A stretch of 64,000 nucleotides of DNA, taken from positions 2,542,001 through 2,606,000 of the forward strand of contig NZ_CP019510.1 in assembly GCF_002002885.1 (NCBI RefSeq). Direction: 5' to 3'. Position 1 is the stretch's first letter; each line of letters starts with the position of its first letter. The notes below the pieces were generated by a model. The model was not told the origin of the DNA, ran no database searches, and was given only the letters and a program-made list of their open reading frames with translations. The position numbers were made by a program, and so were the translations under genes. Of the stretch, positions 43,736 to 52,023 are shown one piece after another. The DNA comes from Janthinobacterium sp. LM6. Its GTDB lineage: Bacteria; Pseudomonadota; Gammaproteobacteria; Burkholderiales; Burkholderiaceae_D.

Positions 43736-44188
43736 ATGACCCCGACCACGCCAGACTCCCTGCACATCGTGTGCCCCCATTGCGACGCCGTCAACCGCTT
43801 GCCGGCAGCACGCCTGATTGAGCAGCCCACGTGCGGCAAGTGCCAGAAGGATTTATTTACGGGCCAACCCGTGGACCTGGCCAGCGCCCGTTTTCTCAAG
43901 CATATCGAACGCAGCGATATTCCCGTGCTGGTCGATTTCTGGGCGCCTTGGTGCGGTCCGTGCCGCAGCATGGCGCCATACTATGTGCAAGCCGCCAAGA
44001 CCCTGGAGCCCGCGTTTCGCGTCGTCAAGGTGAATACGGAAGCGTCGCCGGACCTGGGCGGCCGTTTCAATATCCGCAGCATTCCCACCCTGGCCCTGTT
44101 TCGCAAGGGCGTGGAAGTGGCGCGCCAGCCGGGCGCCATCGATGCGCAAGCCATCATCGCGTGGGCAAGGGACAAGGCACATTTCTAG
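43736..44188 (+). CDS. trxC: Thioredoxin 2 (zinc-binding thioredoxin)
   Basis: A 150-residue thioredoxin. The N-terminal zinc ribbon has CPHC (about 13-16) and CGKC (about 33-36), the two CxxC pairs of TrxC. The thioredoxin fold has the active site WCGPC near 73. It is a cytoplasmic reductant used in oxidative stress. The frame is open far upstream, but the ATG at 43736 is preceded by AGGAATGCC and gives the normal TrxC start. It is divergent from the aldehyde dehydrogenase gene. Confidence 0.93.
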   Translation: MTPTTPDSLHIVCPHCDAVNRLPAARLIEQPTCGKCQKDLFTGQPVDLASARFLKHIERSDIPVLVDFWAPWCGPCRSMAPYYVQAAKTLEPAFRVVKVNTEASPDLGGRFNIRSIPTLALFRKGVEVARQPGAIDAQAIIAWARDKAHF

Positions 44189-44227
44189 GCGCGCGGGAAA
44201 GCCGTTCAGGTTTTCCATTTGACATTT

Positions 44228-44243
44228 AATATGGCGCCATATT
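44228..44243. promoter_or_regulatory. 16-bp perfect palindrome at marR promoter
   Basis: AATATGGCGCCATATT is a perfect palindrome 12 bases before the marR ATG. A further GCCATAT half-site overlaps the start region (44251-44257). Position and symmetry fit autorepression by the MarR-type product; this is inferred. Confidence 0.6.
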
Positions 44244-44255
44244 ATATTGTGCCAT

Positions 44256-44768
44256 ATGATAAAGCTCGAACAGAAATACACGGCCCTGCTGGGCGACGTG
44301 CAGCGCCGCGCACTCGGCCCCGACATGCCGGCATCCGTCGGACGCTTGCGCCTGTGCTTTGAAGTGCTGGGGCTGGCGTCCGCCATCGATGGCGATTGCG
44401 CCGCGCGCCTGGGCAGGCACGGCTTGTCGGAAGGGAAATTTGTGCTGCTGTCCCTGCTGCGCGATGTGCCTGACGGACTGTCGCCGCACGAGCTGGCCGA
44501 GCGGGCCGGCGTGACGCGCGGCACCATCACGGGCTTGCTCGACGGCCTCGAGCGCGATGGTTTCCTCGCGCGTCATCCTGACCAGGCCGACCGGCGCAAG
44601 CTGCTGGTGCGCCTGAGCCTCAAGGGAGAAATGGCTGCCGCCACCCTGGTCGACGAGCACGCGCAATGGATCGCCAGCCTGTTTGCCGATTTCACGCCGG
44701 AGGAAATGCAATTGTTGAGTGCGCTGCTGGAAAAAGCCTGGCGCAAGACGGACAGGGGCGCCGCATGA
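44256..44768 (+). CDS. MarR-family transcriptional regulator
   Basis: A 170-residue winged-helix regulator. The central region GLSEGKFVLLSLLRDVPDGLSPHELAERAGVTRGTITGLLDGLERDGFLARHPDQADRRKLLVRLS in the family is matched throughout, including the wing DxRR. The start chosen is ATG at 44256; a TTG three codons upstream is possible. A perfect palindrome (44228-44243) precedes it. It overlaps the HEAT-repeat gene by ATGA, so the regulator and that protein are made together. Confidence 0.9.
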   Translation: MIKLEQKYTALLGDVQRRALGPDMPASVGRLRLCFEVLGLASAIDGDCAARLGRHGLSEGKFVLLSLLRDVPDGLSPHELAERAGVTRGTITGLLDGLERDGFLARHPDQADRRKLLVRLSLKGEMAAATLVDEHAQWIASLFADFTPEEMQLLSALLEKAWRKTDRGAA

Positions 44769-45511
44769 GCCGCGGCATCGCCGACATCGCTCCCGCGCGC
44801 CTGGCCCTGCTGAACCAGGGAATGGTGGCCAGCGCCACCCTGACGGAAGGGCTGGCCATCGATTTTGCCCAGTTGCTGGCTGCCGCCGTGCCCGCTATTG
44901 GCGCGGCCCGCCTGGATCAACTGCGCGCGCAGGCCGCAGCCGGCATCACCAAACGTATGGCCTTGGCGGCGCAAATGCTGCTCGATGCCAACGCCGACCT
45001 GGCGTCGCTGCAAGGCCATGTTTCCGACACGGTGCGAGGCTGGGCCTGCTTTGCCATTGCCGCCCAGCCCGGCTGGCCCTTGCCGCAACGGCTGGTCGCC
45101 ATGCGGCCGCTGGCCGACGATGGGCACTTCGGCGTGCGCGAATGGGCCTGGCTGGCGCTGCGGCCCCGGCTGGCCGAGCATTTGCCTGACGCCATCGCGC
45201 TGCTGGCGCCGTGGACGGCGGACCCGTCGGAAAGAGTGCGCCGCTTTGCCTGCGAAGCGCTGCGCCCGCGCGGCGTGTGGTGCGCGCACATCGCCGAGCT
45301 GAAGGAAGAGCCGCAGCTGGCCTTGCCCCTGTTGCAGCCCCTGCGTGCCGACCCGGCCGTCTATGTGCAGGATTCCGTGGCCAACTGGCTCAACGATGCG
45401 GCCAAGGGCCAGCCGGATTGGGTGCGCAGCCTGTGCGCGCAATGGCTGCTGGAAAGCCCCGTTGCCGCCACGGCACGTATCTGCAAGCGCGCCCAGCGTT
45501 CACTTTCTTAA
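44765..45511 (+). CDS. DNA alkylation repair-like (HEAT repeat) protein
   Basis: A 248-residue all-helical protein with HEAT-like repeats (REWAWLALRPRL, VRRFACEALRP, VYVQDSVANWLND), as in AlkC/AlkD-type DNA glycosylase relatives. The pattern 'W-V-RRFA-E-xRP' and 'S-ANWLND' is typical of that family. An AlkD-like glycosylase role is inferred; catalytic residues cannot be confirmed. It overlaps marR by four bases, so its expression is likely controlled by that regulator and the palindrome upstream. Confidence 0.78.
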   Translation: MSRGIADIAPARLALLNQGMVASATLTEGLAIDFAQLLAAAVPAIGAARLDQLRAQAAAGITKRMALAAQMLLDANADLASLQGHVSDTVRGWACFAIAAQPGWPLPQRLVAMRPLADDGHFGVREWAWLALRPRLAEHLPDAIALLAPWTADPSERVRRFACEALRPRGVWCAHIAELKEEPQLALPLLQPLRADPAVYVQDSVANWLNDAAKGQPDWVRSLCAQWLLESPVAATARICKRAQRSLS

Positions 45512-45527
45512 TTGTTTGGAGGAAAAC

Positions 45528-45863
45528 ATGCATTACCTGTTAGAACTGTACAGCCCGAAACCGGCCTGGCTGGCCCTCGACGGCGCCGCGCGCCAGGCGT
45601 ATTTCGCCACTGTGGGCGCCGGCATGGCGGCCTTGTCCGGCAGCGGCGCCGAAGCGCTGGCCATGGGCGCCATCGATGGCGGCAAGCTGCATGGGGCTGC
45701 CCAGCAATTCTATGCCGTCTGGCGCTTCCCGGACGAGGCGGCACTGGACGCCTTGCTTGCCGGCATCGCCGCCACGGGCTGGCATGATTACTTCGACACC
45801 ATCAATGCGGCGGGACAGGCCGTGGATTTTCCTGCCCACCTGGCGCAGCTGGCCGCCGTCTAA
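45528..45863 (+). CDS. DUF6616-like protein
   Basis: A 111-residue soluble protein with the pattern HYLLELYSPKPAWLALD at the start and WRFPDEAALDALLAGIAATGWHDYFDTINAAG in the family. It probably has a dimeric ferredoxin-like fold (YCII/ABM type), but function is unknown. The ribosome site TTGGAGGAAAAC is strong. It is 17 bases after the HEAT-repeat gene and likely co-transcribed. Confidence 0.8.
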   Translation: MHYLLELYSPKPAWLALDGAARQAYFATVGAGMAALSGSGAEALAMGAIDGGKLHGAAQQFYAVWRFPDEAALDALLAGIAATGWHDYFDTINAAGQAVDFPAHLAQLAAV

Positions 45864-45925
45864 GCGTCCGCCGTTTTCCTTGCCGCTGCGGTAAAGTTGG
45901 CATTTCCATCCGACCATTGACGTTG

Positions 45926-46516
45926 ATGCCAATCAAACTGCTTTCCACCCTGATGCTTGCCCTGGCGCCCATGCTGGCGTCGGCAGCCCTTGCCACCCCG
46001 CAAGCCCTCGTCGTCGCCGCCCGCAAGCAGGTGGGCGTGACCCTGCAGTACGACCCGCGCTACGAACGGCTCGCCTATCCGGGCGGCGACGTGCCGCTGG
46101 AACGGGGTGTGTGCACGGATGTGGTGGTGCGCGCCTACCGCCAGCTGGGGCAGGATTTGCAAGTGCTGGTGCACGAAGACATGCGCAAGGCGTGGCAGGT
46201 GTACCAGCAGCAGGGGCGCTGGCAGATGAAGGGGCCGGACCGCAATATCGACCACCGCCGCGTGCCGAACCTGGGCACCTACTTTGCCCGCCACGGCACC
46301 AGCTTGCCGCCAAGCAAAGAAGCGAACGCTTACCGCGCGGGCGACATCGTCACCTGGCGCCTGCCGCGCAACCTCACGCACATCGGCATCGTCAGCGACA
46401 AGCAGTCGTGGAGCGGCGTGCCGCTCATCATCCACAACATCGGCGAAGGCGCGCGCGAGGAAAATATTCTATTCAGCTATCCCATCACGGGACACTATCG
46501 CTGGCAACCCCGCTGA
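45926..46516 (+). CDS. DUF1287 (NlpC/P60-like) exported protein
   Basis: A 196-residue protein with a signal peptide (IKLLSTLMLALAPMLASAALA, cleavage near 23). The DUF1287 core shows RGVCTDVVVRAYR with a candidate catalytic Cys and LTHIGIVSD with the His, like NlpC/P60 peptidases. A cell-wall amidase or peptidase role is inferred. ATG 45926 is used; TTG at 45917 is an alternative. Its 3' end overlaps the convergent MocR-type gene by 32 bases. Confidence 0.85.
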   Translation: MPIKLLSTLMLALAPMLASAALATPQALVVAARKQVGVTLQYDPRYERLAYPGGDVPLERGVCTDVVVRAYRQLGQDLQVLVHEDMRKAWQVYQQQGRWQMKGPDRNIDHRRVPNLGTYFARHGTSLPPSKEANAYRAGDIVTWRLPRNLTHIGIVSDKQSWSGVPLIIHNIGEGAREENILFSYPITGHYRWQPR

Positions 46517-47957
46517 GGGGGAGGGGAGCGATCTCTTGCAGGATCGCCAGCACCTGGGCCAGCGCCGTGTCGATATCGAGCTTGTCGATGGCGCCATAGC
46601 CGAGGAACAGGCCTGCGTGGCGTGCCACGCCGTGGTAAAAGCCCGATAGCGCATACAGGCTGATGTCGGCCAGGCGCGCCCGGCGCAGCAATTCGGCGAT
46701 GTCGAGCGGTGCCTGGGCCAGGGCCGCCACGTGGAAGCCGGCGCTGGCGGGCACCAGGCGGAACCACGGCGACAGCGGGCCGTTGAACCAGTGCTGCAGC
46801 CGCTCGCGCCGCCCCGCATAGATATCGTGGCAGCGGCGGATATGGCGCAGCAAATGGCCGTCGCCGATGAACTTGGCCAGCGCATGCTGGCCCAGGCTGG
46901 CCGTGTGGCAATCGCTCAGGTATTTCACCGTTTCCACGGCGGCCACGATGGCTTGCGGCAGCACAACATAGCCGAGCCGCAATTCTGGCAGCATGATCTT
47001 GGAAAAGCTGCCCACGTGCGCGACGACGCCGTAGCGGTCCATGCTTTGCAGGGAATCTTCGGGCCGGCCTTCGTAACGGAAGGCGCTGTCGTAGTCGTCC
47101 TCGATGATGATGGCGCCTAGCTGCTGAGCCCGCTCCAGCAAGGCATGGCGGCGCGCCATGCTCATCGGCATGCCCAGCGGAAATTGATGCGCGGGGGTGA
47201 CATAGATCAACCGCGTGCCGTCCGGGATTTGTCCGACGATGAGGCCATCCTCGTCCACGTCGATGCCCACCACGCGGGCGCCCTGGCTGGCGAACACGGC
47301 GCGCGCCACCGGGTAGCCGGGTTCTTCCACGGCAACCGTGTCGCCTGCTTCCAGCAAGGTCAGCGCCAGCAGGTGCAAGGCTTGCTGCGCGCCGCTGGTG
47401 ACGAGCACCTGTTCCTCGGTGCAATGGATGCCGCGGCTGAAAGCGGCATGGCCGGCGATCGCCGCGCGCAAGGACGGCAAGCCGGCGACAGGGCCATAGC
47501 GGCCGCGCGCCTGGCCGCCCTGGCGCAGCGCGTGCAGCATGCAGGCGCGCCATTCATCCTGCGGGAAGTGCGCGGGCGTGGCGCGTCCGCCGATGAAGGC
47601 GTAGCGCGCCGGTTCTTCCTGGCTGGCGCGGCGCAGGGGCGTGGGCGTCGCTTCCCAGCGGGCGATGCGCTGTGCGCTGGCCAGCGGCGTGCTGGCGTGG
47701 CGGCGTTGCGGCGACGCGTGCGGCGTCTGCACGAAGCTGCCTACGCCCACTTTGCCGACCAGCAGCTTTTCATAACCGAGCTTGTCATACACGTCGGACA
47801 CCGTCTTGCGTGACAGGCCCAGCTGGCTGGCCAGCAGGCGCGAGGGCGGCAATTGCTGGCCATCCGTCAGCCGGCCCGAGCGGATGGCCTCGCTGAGCTG
47901 GCGGTACAGCTGGCCGCCCAGGTCGCGCGTGCCGTCGATCAGGATATGTAATTCCAT
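46485..47957 (-). CDS. MocR/PdxR-type regulator (GntR HTH plus aminotransferase domain)
   Basis: A 490-residue fusion. The N-terminal GntR winged helix (about 10-78, RLTDGQQLPPSRLLASQLGLSRKTV) joins a fold-type I PLP aminotransferase domain (about 110-480). The latter has IIIEDDYDSAFRYEGRP (Asp pairing with the PLP nitrogen) and GSFSKIMLPELRLGY with the PLP lysine. Members often regulate vitamin B6 or amino-acid metabolism; here the target is likely the divergent AhpD-like gene. The gap between the two (47958-48061) is short. Confidence 0.9.
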   Translation of the reverse strand: MELHILIDGTRDLGGQLYRQLSEAIRSGRLTDGQQLPPSRLLASQLGLSRKTVSDVYDKLGYEKLLVGKVGVGSFVQTPHASPQRRHASTPLASAQRIARWEATPTPLRRASQEEPARYAFIGGRATPAHFPQDEWRACMLHALRQGGQARGRYGPVAGLPSLRAAIAGHAAFSRGIHCTEEQVLVTSGAQQALHLLALTLLEAGDTVAVEEPGYPVARAVFASQGARVVGIDVDEDGLIVGQIPDGTRLIYVTPAHQFPLGMPMSMARRHALLERAQQLGAIIIEDDYDSAFRYEGRPEDSLQSMDRYGVVAHVGSFSKIMLPELRLGYVVLPQAIVAAVETVKYLSDCHTASLGQHALAKFIGDGHLLRHIRRCHDIYAGRRERLQHWFNGPLSPWFRLVPASAGFHVAALAQAPLDIAELLRRARLADISLYALSGFYHGVARHAGLFLGYGAIDKLDIDTALAQVLAILQEIAPLPLSGVASDSVP

Positions 47958-48061
47958 GGAGTATCTGCTGGTGGTCTGCTGTTTTTCGGGGGGATTGGCC
48001 TGCCGCGCGCTGTTCCTGGGCTACTACAATGGTGCATCTCTACTCCTTCAAGGAATGCATC

Positions 48062-48502
48062 ATGACACAGCAACGACTCGATTTTACACAAGCTTCGCCG
48101 GACGCCGTCAAGGCCATGTACGCGCTGGAAGCGGCAATCGCCAGGCTGGGCGTGGAACACTCGCTGCTCGAGCTGATCCGCCTGCGCGCTTCGCAAATCA
48201 ATGGCTGTGCCTTTTGCGTGGACATGCACACGAGCGACGCGCGCAAGGCGGGCGAAACGGAGCGCCGCCTGTATGCCGTGTCCGTCTGGCGCGAAACGCC
48301 GTTCTTCACGCCGCGCGAACGGGCCGTGCTGGCCTGGACGGAAGCGCTGACCCTGCTGCCGCAAAGCCAGGCGCCGGATGACGTGTATGCGGCGCTGGCG
48401 GCACAATTGACGCCGGCGGAAATGGTCAACGTGACCCTGGCCATCGGTTCCATCAATACCTGGAACCGCCTGGCCGTGGGTTTCCGCAAGATGCCCGAAT
48501 AA
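48062..48502 (+). CDS. Carboxymuconolactone decarboxylase/AhpD-family protein
   Basis: A 146-residue protein of the CMD/AhpD fold. The redox CxxC with trailing His is present: INGCAFCVDMHTSDA near 55-70. It probably reduces peroxides or acts as an alkylhydroperoxidase-like enzyme. The ATG at 48062 follows AAGGAATGCATC. It is divergent from the MocR-type regulator, which probably controls it. Confidence 0.88.
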   Translation: MTQQRLDFTQASPDAVKAMYALEAAIARLGVEHSLLELIRLRASQINGCAFCVDMHTSDARKAGETERRLYAVSVWRETPFFTPRERAVLAWTEALTLLPQSQAPDDVYAALAAQLTPAEMVNVTLAIGSINTWNRLAVGFRKMPE

Positions 48503-48582
48503 ATCCTGTGTTCGTTCGCGAACAGACGCCTGGCTGGTCCCTGCGTAGTCTGGCAGGACGATTGATCAGCCAGGGAGCAGCC

Positions 48583-48879
48583 ATGCAAGTACATATCGGG
48601 GAAGGCGCCGAAAAGACGCCGCAGCAGGAGGAAGAGGCGCGCCGCGAATTCATCGCCGAACTGTGGCGGCGCTTTGAAACCTTGCAGGAATGGGCCGTCA
48701 GCCACTGGCCCGACCAGCAGCATCCCCTCAGTTCCGCCGACTTCGTCGAGGCGCGCAAAGAGATATTGAGTCTGCGTTCGCCGGCCGGTTCCTTGAACCA
48801 GCCGGCGCAGAAGGATGAGGCCGAGCCAGAGCAGGGCGGCGCGCAATATCTGGATGTGACGCCAGCCCCCTGGCCTTGA
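48583..48879 (+). CDS. Conserved hypothetical 98-residue protein
   Basis: A small, acidic, helical, soluble protein I do not recognise. It has an amphipathic core (EEEARREFIAELWRRFETLQEWA) and a Gln/Glu/Pro-rich end. The ATG at 48583 follows CAGGGAGC; the longer upstream frame overlaps the CMD gene end region. It is 80 bases after the AhpD-like gene. Confidence 0.6.
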   Translation: MQVHIGEGAEKTPQQEEEARREFIAELWRRFETLQEWAVSHWPDQQHPLSSADFVEARKEILSLRSPAGSLNQPAQKDEAEPEQGGAQYLDVTPAPWP

Positions 48880-48888
48880 GGAGCGCCT

Positions 48889-48978
48889 GAGAAAACATCC
48901 ATGACTGCGTTGCCGTGCCTGGCCGTACTAGCGTACTGCCTGCGGCACGGCGCCTTGTCCTGAACGTTTTTCAGGTGC
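48889..48978. repeat. 90-bp dispersed repeat, copy 1
   Basis: The 90-base stretch from GAGAAAACATCC to TTTTTCAGGTGC aligns without gaps to 51331-51420, about 76 of 90 bases identical by hand. It has a central GTACTAGYGTAC palindrome and CTGAACGTTTTT near its end. Both copies lie between convergent genes. Confidence 0.8.
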
Positions 48979-49006
48979 CCCCGTCCTGAAAAATCCGCTG
49001 TAAAAG

Positions 49007-50194
49007 TTACTGTTTGACCACTTCCGCTTTCTTGCCCTGCGCAAACACCCAGCACAGCAAACTCACCAGCAGCCCCGCCATCACGCCATACGCCAGGTTC
49101 AGGGCGCTGTCGAACAGCAGCGGCGCCACCAGGCCCGACACCAGCGCGAACAGCAGCATCTGGATGAACGACTGCATCGAGGACGCCAGGCCGCTGTTGT
49201 TGGGGAAGTGGTTCAGGGCCATCAGGGTCATCGGCGGCATGGCGATGGACAGGGCGAACGAGTAGAAGAACAATGGCAGCACGGCCCACGGCACTTCGGC
49301 GGCAAAGAAGTAGTTGTAGCCGATGTTGACCAACGCGGCGATGAGCATCAGGATGAAGCCGGTCCAGATCATCTGGCGCTGGCTGTAGCGATGGGCGATT
49401 TTCGCCGACAGGGCCGAACCGAACACCATGCCGCTGATCAAAGGTATGAACAGCCAGGCGAAGGCCGTTTCCGGCAAATGCAGAATGTTGATGATGAAGT
49501 AGGCGGCCGAGCCGATGTACAGGGCGAAGCCGCCAAACGCCGCGCCGATGGCCGTCGACAGCAGCAGGAACTGGCGGTGGCACAGCACTTTCCAGTAATT
49601 GACGGCGATGTCGCCCAGGTGGAAGGCGTGACGCTGCTCCTTCGGCAGGCTTTCCGGCAGCGCGCGCCAGACGACGACGAACATCAGCACGCCGAAGGCC
49701 GTCAGGAACCAGAAGATCCAACGCCAGCCCAGTCCCACCTGCAGCCAGCCGCCCAGCACGGGGGCGATGGCCGGCGCCAGCGCGAACACCATCATGATGT
49801 GCGAGAGGATTTTCTGCGCGGCGGCGCCCGAATAGCGGTCTTGCACGATGGCGCGGCCGATGACGGAGCCGGCGCCCGCCGAGAGCCCCTGCAGCACGCG
49901 CCAGGCCAGCAGCCAGCCCAGCGACGGCGCCAGCGCGGCGCCCACGGAAGCGATCACATACAGCACCAGCGAAACGAGAATGACGGGACGGCGGCCGAAC
50001 GAGTCGGACAAGGTGCCGTAAAACAGCATCATGAAGGCGAACGTGAACAGGAAAAAGCTCAGGGTTTGCTGCACCAGCAGGGGGCTGGCATTGAAATCAT
50101 GCGCAATGGCGGGGAAAGACGGCAGATAGGTGTCAATTGCAAGCGGTCCGACCATCGCCAGGCCCGCCAAAATCCATGTTAATAATTTAGTCAT
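49007..50194 (-). CDS. Bcr/CflA-type MFS multidrug exporter
   Basis: A 395-residue, 12-span transporter of the Bcr/CflA (DHA1) type. The start PLAIDTYLPSFPAIAHDF is the family signature. YGTLSDSFGRRPVIL is motif A, LQGLSAGAGSVIGRAIVQDRY is the motif B/C region, and LAPAIAPVLGGWL belongs to the antiporter motif. It would export drugs, or cysteine/dipeptides as in some Bcr proteins. Convergent to it lies a 90-bp repeat; the shared gap with the serine acetyltransferase gene is divergent. Confidence 0.92.
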   Translation of the reverse strand: MTKLLTWILAGLAMVGPLAIDTYLPSFPAIAHDFNASPLLVQQTLSFFLFTFAFMMLFYGTLSDSFGRRPVILVSLVLYVIASVGAALAPSLGWLLAWRVLQGLSAGAGSVIGRAIVQDRYSGAAAQKILSHIMMVFALAPAIAPVLGGWLQVGLGWRWIFWFLTAFGVLMFVVVWRALPESLPKEQRHAFHLGDIAVNYWKVLCHRQFLLLSTAIGAAFGGFALYIGSAAYFIINILHLPETAFAWLFIPLISGMVFGSALSAKIAHRYSQRQMIWTGFILMLIAALVNIGYNYFFAAEVPWAVLPLFFYSFALSIAMPPMTLMALNHFPNNSGLASSMQSFIQMLLFALVSGLVAPLLFDSALNLAYGVMAGLLVSLLCWVFAQGKKAEVVKQ

Positions 50195-50271
50195 GTTGAA
50201 CAGTGTTTTTGTTAGTCCGTCATTTTACGCTAGTGACCGGAATCAGGTTTGGCGCCGACCTTTTTGCCATC

Positions 50272-50313
50272 CATATGCGTTTTTCGCATATGAAACCTTG
50301 GAATTCTTCGTTT
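50272..50313 (+). promoter_or_regulatory. Bipartite sulfur-type motif upstream of serine acetyltransferase gene
   Basis: CATATGCG-TTTTT-CGCATATG (50272-50292) is a perfect inverted repeat. Its right arm is part of CGCATAT (50285-50291)-N15-TTCGTTT (50307-50313), the same bipartite motif found in both directions between sfnB-like and ssuE genes. It lies 70 bases before the epsC ATG. Confidence 0.6.
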
Positions 50314-50382
50314 GCATCGCTTGCCGCCGCCGCTAAGCTGGGGCGACCCGGCCTGTTTGCCGTTTTCTGGAAGTGATACGCC

Positions 50383-51321
50383 ATGCACAGTATTTATCCC
50401 GCGGCGCCCGCCGACGACACGGCCCAGTGGAACCTGGGACCCGTGATCCAGGCCTTGCGCAGTTCGCGCGAAGACAAGCACAAGATCCGCCATAACGGCA
50501 GGGTGCGCGAACTGCCGTCGCGCGAAGCCCTGACCACCATCGTCAACGGCCTGTCGGCGGCCCTGTTCCCCACGCATTACGGGCGGCCCAACCTGACGGA
50601 CGAAAGCATCGATTATTTTGTCGGCGACACGCTCAACACCACCCTGAACCGCCTCAGCGAGCAGGTGCGGCGCGGCTTGCTCTTTTCCGTGCCGGCCGGC
50701 GATGAGGGCGATGGCGCCAGCGACGATGCGGCCCTGGCGCAGCAGGCGCGCGACATCACGCGCGCCTTCGCCGCCAGCCTGCCCGATATCCGCGCCCTGC
50801 TGGTGTCGGACGTGCAGGCCGCCTACGCGGGCGACCCGGCCGCCACCTCGGTGGCCGAGATCATGCTGTGCTACCCGGGCACCATCGCCATCCTGTACCA
50901 CCGCCTGGCGCACCGGCTGCATGCCCTCGGCGCGCCGTTCCTGGCGCGCCTGATCGCCGACATCGCGCATACGCTGACGGGCATCGACATCCACCCGGGC
51001 GCGCACATCGGCGCCTCCTTCTTCATCGACCACGGCACCGGCGTGGTGATCGGCGAGACGGCCATCATCGGCCAGCGGGTGCGCCTGTACCAGGCCGTCA
51101 CCCTGGGCGCCAAGCGCTTCCCGGCCGATGCCAGCGGTGCGCTGATCAAGGGCACGCCGCGCCACCCTATCGTCGAGGATGACGTGGTCATTTATGCAGG
51201 CGCAACCGTACTGGGGCGCATCACCATCGGCGCGGGATCGACCATCGGGGGGAATGTGTGGCTGACGCAGAGCGTGCCGCCAGAAAGCAATGTATCGCAG
51301 GCGCAGATGCGCAACGATTGA
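50383..51321 (+). CDS. cysE: Serine O-acetyltransferase (EpsC/long CysE type)
   Basis: A 312-residue enzyme forming O-acetylserine, the direct precursor of cysteine. The C-terminal left-handed beta-helix is evident in hexapeptide repeats (GIDIHPGAHIGASFFIDHGTGVVIGETAIIG in the family), and the catalytic His-Asp region matches. The N-terminal helical domain (about 1-150) is longer than in E. coli CysE (273 residues), as in EpsC. The upstream motif links it to the ssu region. Confidence 0.9.
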   Translation: MHSIYPAAPADDTAQWNLGPVIQALRSSREDKHKIRHNGRVRELPSREALTTIVNGLSAALFPTHYGRPNLTDESIDYFVGDTLNTTLNRLSEQVRRGLLFSVPAGDEGDGASDDAALAQQARDITRAFAASLPDIRALLVSDVQAAYAGDPAATSVAEIMLCYPGTIAILYHRLAHRLHALGAPFLARLIADIAHTLTGIDIHPGAHIGASFFIDHGTGVVIGETAIIGQRVRLYQAVTLGAKRFPADASGALIKGTPRHPIVEDDVVIYAGATVLGRITIGAGSTIGGNVWLTQSVPPESNVSQAQMRND

Positions 51322-51330
51322 AGCGTGGCC

Positions 51331-51420
51331 GAGAAAACGTCCATGGCGGCGTTGCAGAGCCTTGGCGTACTAGTGTACTGCCTGCGGCGCTGCGCCTTGC
51401 CCTGAACGTTTTTCGGGCAC
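51331..51420. repeat. 90-bp dispersed repeat, copy 2
   Basis: Ungapped partner of 48889-48978. The outer ends GCCGAGAAAACG and CGTTTTTCGGGC are nearly inverted repeats, so the whole can fold back on itself. It lies in the convergent gap between the serine acetyltransferase and META-domain genes. Confidence 0.8.
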
Positions 51421-51458
51421 GCTTCAAGCCGGGCAGGGCGCCTGGCTTTGCAAAAACC

Positions 51459-51938
51459 TTACTTCACCGTCAGCGCTTCATAGCGCGCCACGGGCACGCC
51501 ATCCTTCAGCAGCAGCAATTCCTGGTCGGCGTAGCGGTAGCCATTGACTTCGCCCAGGGTGGTCAGGAGCAGACGTTCGAGGTCCATGTCCTGCGGCTGG
51601 CACATCATCATGGTGCCGGCCAGTTGTCCAAAGTTCAAGGTGCTGACGCCATCGCTGGTGTAGCCGCCCATCATCTGGTTGCAGCCGCTGTTGCCGCTGG
51701 CGCGGCCTTCGGCCAGCAGCAGGGTCACTTCGCGCTGCTCGGGCGTCTTGCGTACCACTTGCTTGCCCTTCAATTCCTTCAGCTTCCACTGCGTGCCCGT
51801 CAGCTTGGGTGCCGGCTTGGCGGGCGAGGTGGCGCCTGGCGCGGCGGCGGCAGCGTCGCTGCGCACCGGTGTTTGCGCGCAGCCGGCGGTGATGGCGACG
51901 ATGGCGGCGAGGGGAATCAGGCTGGCGAGTTTGAACAT
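51459..51938 (-). CDS. META-domain lipoprotein (HslJ-like)
   Basis: A 159-residue lipoprotein with signal peptide and lipobox ITAGC (Cys near 20). The META domain has TGTQWKLKELKGK and SGNSGCNQMMGGYTSDG (the family's G-x-xGCNxxxG-Y). HslJ relatives are linked to heat shock and novobiocin resistance; function here is unknown. A paralogue lies at 62745-63212. The ATG at 51938 gives the signal peptide; upstream open codons overlap the beta-lactamase gene end. Confidence 0.85.
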   Translation of the reverse strand: MFKLASLIPLAAIVAITAGCAQTPVRSDAAAAAPGATSPAKPAPKLTGTQWKLKELKGKQVVRKTPEQREVTLLLAEGRASGNSGCNQMMGGYTSDGVSTLNFGQLAGTMMMCQPQDMDLERLLLTTLGEVNGYRYADQELLLLKDGVPVARYEALTVK

Positions 51939-52023
51939 GGCGGTTCCTTCTTTAAATGAATGGCGCCAGATTAGCAGATCCGCGCCGCGCCAGCATGCAC
52001 GGTTGACGAGCGCTTTGGCAAGC

